Shown here one piece after another: positions 4,821-8,112 of a DNA stretch of 8,112 bases. The DNA is from Candidatus Wirthbacteria bacterium CG2_30_54_11 (GTDB lineage: Bacteria > Patescibacteriota > CG2-30-54-11). The notes under the pieces are model-generated. The model had not been told where the DNA came from, made no database searches, and saw nothing but the letters and a program-made list of their open reading frames with translations. Both the position numbers and the translations under genes were made by a program. Position 1 is the first letter of the stretch, and each line of letters starts with the position of its first letter. The DNA lies in NCBI GenBank assembly GCA_001873755.1, contig MNZT01000120.1, positions 1-8,112 on the forward strand. The letters are read 5' to 3'.

Positions 4821-6083
4821 ATGGACATCAAACAACTGACAACGAGATCAAAAATTGCAGCACAGCAGATGCTGTGTTCGACTTCGGCGCAGAAGGACCA
4901 GTGTCTGGATATCCTGGCGCAGAAGCTGGTGGAACGAAAGGCCGAGATCTTCGCTGCCAATCAGGAAGATGTCCGGCAGGCAAAGGCGGCCGGCAGGTCA
5001 GAAGCGTTCCTCGGAAAACTGATGGTCAGCGAGAGTTCGTTCTCTGCCATGTCAGAGGGACTGTCGGTCATCCGACGACATCCTGATCCGGTAGGCCAAA
5101 TTCTTGATTCAAGAGATTTGAACTGTGGTGCTCATTTGGACAAGGTCTCTGTCCCTATCGGAGTGATCGGCGTGATCTATGAATCCCGGCCCAATGTCAC
5201 CATCGATGCCGCAGCGCTCTGCCTGAAATCGTCGAATGCGGTCATTTTGAAAGGCGGTTCGGATGCTCTTGCTACCAATCGGGTCCTGGCTTCTTGCCTC
5301 CTCGAAGCTGTACAGGAGAGCGGGCTGCCAGACTTTGCCGTGCAGTTCATCGATTCCGCTGACCGGGCTTTGGTTCTGGATCTTCTCCATCAACATGCTG
5401 CGGTCGACCTGATTATTCCGCGGGGAGGCAAAGAGCTCGTCGAGTTCGTCAGGTCCAATTCGCAGATACCAGTACTGTCGCATGCCGAAGGACTTGATCA
5501 TCTGTACATCGACCGGAGTGCGGACCGCTCGATCATCTCGTCGGTGATTCTTAATTCCAAGACGCAGAACCCCGGGGTCTGTAATTCGCTCGATACCATC
5601 CTCATCCATCGGGACATTGCAGCTGAGGTGCTGCCTCTGCTGGCTTGCGACCTTTGGAAAGTGTCCGTGCAGCTGCGGTGCGATGAAGAGAGCTATCAGA
5701 TACTTGCTCGGTCATCGGATCAGGAGCTGTTGCATAGATCAACAGATCAGGATTTTGATACTGAGCACTTGGCTCTGATCGCCAACGTGGCGGTCGTCGG
5801 TTCGGTCGAAGAAGCTGTCAGCTTCATCAATCAGCATGGTTCTCAGCACACCGAGGCTATTTTAGCCACAGATGAGTCGGCGATTACTCTGTTCACCCAG
5901 GCCGTCGACGCGGCAGCGGTCATGGTCAACTGTTCTACCCGGCTCCATGACGGAGGCGTGTTCGGCATGGGTGCAGAGATGGGCATCGCTACCGGCAAGC
6001 TGCACGCCCGGGGTCCGGTCGGACTGAGGGAACTGTGTTCGTATCGATATGTCGTTCGAGGTCAAGGTATACTTCGTACTTAG
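4821..6083 (+). CDS. proA: Glutamate-5-semialdehyde dehydrogenase (gamma-glutamyl phosphate reductase)
   Basis: Reduces glutamyl-5-phosphate with NADPH to glutamate-5-semialdehyde, which cyclises to pyrroline-5-carboxylate. The 420 residues match the family (about 417 in Escherichia coli). Landmarks are VPIGVIGVIYESRPNVT (111-127), LKGGSDAL (143-150), LIIPRGGKELV (197-207), the catalytic Cys254 in KTQNPGVCNSLDT, DTEHLALIANVAVV (313-326), GSQHTEAILA (340-349), and the closing blocks VNCSTRLHDGG and GAEMGIATGKLHARGPVGL. The ATG has AAAGGA 7 nt upstream. It starts 17 nt after the proB stop, so it is translated from the same message. ProA and ProB are generally thought to form a complex that passes on the unstable phosphate intermediate. 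Confidence 0.97.
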   Translation: MDIKQLTTRSKIAAQQMLCSTSAQKDQCLDILAQKLVERKAEIFAANQEDVRQAKAAGRSEAFLGKLMVSESSFSAMSEGLSVIRRHPDPVGQILDSRDLNCGAHLDKVSVPIGVIGVIYESRPNVTIDAAALCLKSSNAVILKGGSDALATNRVLASCLLEAVQESGLPDFAVQFIDSADRALVLDLLHQHAAVDLIIPRGGKELVEFVRSNSQIPVLSHAEGLDHLYIDRSADRSIISSVILNSKTQNPGVCNSLDTILIHRDIAAEVLPLLACDLWKVSVQLRCDEESYQILARSSDQELLHRSTDQDFDTEHLALIANVAVVGSVEEAVSFINQHGSQHTEAILATDESAITLFTQAVDAAAVMVNCSTRLHDGGVFGMGAEMGIATGKLHARGPVGLRELCSYRYVVRGQGILRT

Positions 6084-6098
6084 TGAGGGGCAGCGGTA

Positions 6099-6926
6099 AT
6101 GGATATTAATTCAGTCAGGATCGGCATCATCGGCGTAGGGAACATGGGTTCGGCGATCGCCCGGGCACTGCTTGAACACAAGGACCATGCTCCGGCCAGG
6201 GTTATTCTTTGCGAGTCGTCACTGGAGCGGCTGGAGCCTTTCCGTTCATATCCTGCCGTGCATATCGCGTACGATCTGCGGGATGCCCTGCTGGAAGCGG
6301 ATGTCGTGATCGTGGCGGTCAAACCGCAGGAGATCAAGTCTCTGTTGAATGCTATCCCAGAGGTATCTTCATCTAAATTGTGGCTGTCGATCGCGGCCGG
6401 AGTGTCCATCGATTCCTATCGGACTTTGCTCAGGGCATCTGACCTGAAGATCGTCCGCGCCATGCCCAATACTCCGGCCATGGTCGGTCAGGGGATGACC
6501 GGCTGGACCGCCAGCGCTTCGGTGACCGCTGAAGAAAAGGAGCTTATCCGTGCGATCCTTAGCTGTTTCGGCTGTGAGATCGAGGTTCCTTCAGAAAGCG
6601 AGATCGATATGGTGACCGCCATCTCCGGCAGCGGGCCTGCTTACTTTTTCCATCTGGTCGAACTGCTTGCAAAGAGCGGGACCGAGCTCGGGTTGTCCAT
6701 GGAAGAAAGCACCATGCTGGCCACAGAGACCTTCATCGGAGCTGCCGCACTGCTTCGCTCTACCGGCAAAACTGCCGAAGAGCTTCGTCTGCAGGTCACC
6801 TCCAGGGGAGGAACGACTCATGCCGCCATCACCTCCTTCACCGAGCAGCATCTCGGCGAGATCATCTCACAGGGGGTGAAGGCATGTTATCTCAGGGCAG
6901 GACAACTGGGCAAAGAAGCCTCGTAG
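6099..6926 (+). CDS. proC: Pyrroline-5-carboxylate reductase
   Basis: Reduces pyrroline-5-carboxylate to proline with NAD(P)H, the last step of the pathway. The 275 residues match the family length. A Rossmann nucleotide site IGIIGVGNMGSAI (8-20) is followed by VVIVAVKPQEI (69-79) and IVRAMPNTPAMVGQGMTGW (118-136). The C-terminal dimer domain has ISGSGPAYFF (175-184) and the family signature LQVTSRGGTTHAAITSF (231-247). GAGGGG lies 8 nt before the ATG. Only 15 nt separate it from the proA stop, so proB-proA-proC form a tight operon with the whole glutamate-to-proline route. A 60-nt gap with a candidate promoter separates it from proS. Confidence 0.97.
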   Translation: MDINSVRIGIIGVGNMGSAIARALLEHKDHAPARVILCESSLERLEPFRSYPAVHIAYDLRDALLEADVVIVAVKPQEIKSLLNAIPEVSSSKLWLSIAAGVSIDSYRTLLRASDLKIVRAMPNTPAMVGQGMTGWTASASVTAEEKELIRAILSCFGCEIEVPSESEIDMVTAISGSGPAYFFHLVELLAKSGTELGLSMEESTMLATETFIGAAALLRSTGKTAEELRLQVTSRGGTTHAAITSFTEQHLGEIISQGVKACYLRAGQLGKEAS

Positions 6927-6935
6927 CCGAGCCTT

Positions 6936-6962
6936 TTGAAGCACGGTGTTTTCTGATACAAT
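6936..6962 (+). promoter_or_regulatory. Candidate proS promoter in the proC-proS gap
   Basis: TGATACAAT (6954-6962) is an extended -10 element: TG, one base, then TACAAT with 5 of 6 consensus bases. TTGAAG (6936-6941) is a possible -35, but the spacer of 15 bp is short. Extended -10 promoters depend less on the -35. A start near 6969 would leave an 18-nt leader holding the GGAG ribosome-binding site. I see no terminator between proC and proS, so this would add to readthrough rather than replace it. Confidence 0.4.
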
Positions 6963-6986
6963 CTACAAGCTTTATGGAGTCCAGTT

Positions 6987-8112
6987 ATGCGTTATTCGAC
7001 TTTTTTCCCCAAGACGCTTCGTCAGCCGCCCAAGGATGCCAATGCAGTCAGTTACCAGTTGCTCTATCAGGCAGGGTATGTGCGCGAAAGTACGGCCGGA
7101 CGGCACTATTTCCTCCCGCTCGGTATCAGAGTGCACAACAAGATCGAAGCCATCGTCCGCGAGGAGATGAATCACGCCGGTGCTCAGGAAATGACCGTCC
7201 CTTTCCTTCATCCGCTGGAACTTTGGAAAGAGACCAACCGGACGAGCTCAGCTGGCTTTGAGCTCATGAAGGTCAAGGACCGCCGAGGCGCTGAGTTCGC
7301 GCTTGGCGGTACGGCTGAGGAGATGTTCGTCGATGTGGTGCGCAGCATGAACCTGAGCTACCGCGACCTGCCCATGAACCTTTACCAGTTCTCCTCCAAA
7401 TTCCGCGATGAGATGCGGGCCCGGGGTGGGTTGCTCCGCGTCCGGGAATTCATGATGAAGGACGCGTACTCTTTTGATGTGGACGAGACGGAGTTCAAAA
7501 AAGAATATGAAAATATGTCCAATACCTATACCCGCATTTTTAACCGTCTTGGTCTGCCTACCATGATCGTGGAAGCGGACAACGGGTATATCGGCGGTGA
7601 GTACTGCCACGAGTTCGTGGTCGAAGGAGAGAGCGGCGAAAGCCGTTTTCTGATGACCGAGGACGGATCGTATGTGGCTCATGAAGATGTGGCCCTGTTC
7701 GACCATCAGATGATGAATCCGGATGAGGAGCTCCAGGATCTCGCGATCGTCGATCAGCCCAAATGGGTCTGCACCATGGAACATAATATCAAGCACTACG
7801 GCGAACCACCCTGGCGCTATCTGAAAAATGTCGTCTACCGCACCATTGAGGGCGACATTGTCATCGCTTCGACCCGGGGCGACATGCAGATCAATAAAGC
7901 GAAGCTTGAACACGTTCTTGGTCTGGTTGGCCAGCTGGAGGATGCAGAACCAGAGGACCTGGAAGCCATCGGCACCCAGACCGGCTATGTGCACAGCTGG
8001 GGGCACGAGTTCGTCAAACCCCGGAGGGCAAAGATCTCTGACCGCGACTGCCGGGTGATCTATGTGGCAGACAATGCCTTGAAATATGTCCGCAATTTTA
8101 TCGGCGGGCAGA
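6987..8112 (+). CDS. proS: Prolyl-tRNA synthetase, bacterial type, N-terminal part (3' end outside window)
   Basis: Charges tRNA-Pro with proline. 375 codons are present without a stop, out of about 570 expected in the bacterial type. The start MRYSTFFPKTLRQPP resembles the family N-terminus; the ATG at 6987 has GGAG 7 nt upstream. The catalytic core shows motif 1 around GIRVHNKIEAIVREEMNHAG (46-65), then the TxE loop LGGTAEEM (106-113) with Thr109 and Glu111. Motif 2 runs from FRDEMRARGG (139-148) to REFMMKDAYSF (153-163). ADNGYIGGEYCHEFVV (197-212) follows. From about 259 comes the inserted editing (INS/YbaK-like) domain: YLKNVVY, then RGDMQINKAKLE, then VHSWGHEF. Lys280 lines up with the editing-site lysine of the Escherichia coli enzyme. 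The TxE loop reads GGTAEE where GPTHEE is usual. It follows proBAC, so uncharged tRNA-Pro may induce synthesis and charging together. Confidence 0.96.
   Translation, partial: MRYSTFFPKTLRQPPKDANAVSYQLLYQAGYVRESTAGRHYFLPLGIRVHNKIEAIVREEMNHAGAQEMTVPFLHPLELWKETNRTSSAGFELMKVKDRRGAEFALGGTAEEMFVDVVRSMNLSYRDLPMNLYQFSSKFRDEMRARGGLLRVREFMMKDAYSFDVDETEFKKEYENMSNTYTRIFNRLGLPTMIVEADNGYIGGEYCHEFVVEGESGESRFLMTEDGSYVAHEDVALFDHQMMNPDEELQDLAIVDQPKWVCTMEHNIKHYGEPPWRYLKNVVYRTIEGDIVIASTRGDMQINKAKLEHVLGLVGQLEDAEPEDLEAIGTQTGYVHSWGHEFVKPRRAKISDRDCRVIYVADNALKYVRNFIGGQ

Noticed and set aside
7248..8006. Minus-strand open frame of 252 codons
   Set aside because: It is antisense to proS, whose motif 2, TxE loop and editing insert are clear on the plus strand.

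Overview
The window reads as chromosomal DNA of an uncultured bacterium using the standard bacterial code: TGA acts as a normal stop and gives family-length proteins. Base composition is moderately GC-rich. A LemA protein, a partial AAA/DUF4143 ATPase, an RBBP9-like hydrolase, encoded CCA tails on the tRNAs and many small GC-rich intergenic hairpins are together reminiscent of Patescibacteria (CPR) genomes. That is only an impression: nothing here fixes the phylum, and the T-box leader is a feature best known from Firmicutes, Actinobacteria and Chloroflexi.

Layout. (1) 1-635, plus strand: the C-terminal part of a DUF4143 ATPase, cut by the window edge. (2) 636-745: a convergent gap holding a string of small hairpins. 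(3) 746-2310, minus strand: two alpha/beta hydrolases 11 nt apart, probably one operon. (4) 2311-2441: a divergent control region with back-to-back promoter candidates. (5) 2442-2721: tRNA-Gly(CCC) and tRNA-Thr(CGT), plus strand, separated by a second copy of the hairpin cluster. In both tRNAs the 3' tail is itself one arm of a perfect hairpin. (6) 2722-2927: more hairpins and a pair of inverted 7-bp repeat arrays. (7) 2928-3488: lemA. (8) 3496-3681: a T-box riboswitch with a proline specifier, starting 7 nt after the lemA stop. (9) 3694-8112: proB, proA, proC and the start of proS.

The core of the window is a complete proline supply unit. ProB and ProA convert glutamate to glutamate-5-semialdehyde, which cyclises, and ProC reduces the ring to proline. 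ProS, whose end lies outside the window, loads proline onto tRNA-Pro. The T-box reads CCC (or, one base shifted, CCG) and carries a UGGU discriminator-binding bulge. It would therefore sense uncharged tRNA-Pro and release transcription of proBAC, and probably proS, when proline is short. A candidate extended -10 promoter between proC and proS could give the synthetase a basal supply that does not depend on the T-box.

The least explained element is the hairpin-cluster repeat (678-739 and 2537-2590). Its two copies differ mainly in loops, and one stem has two compensatory base-pair changes, which suggests the fold itself is maintained.
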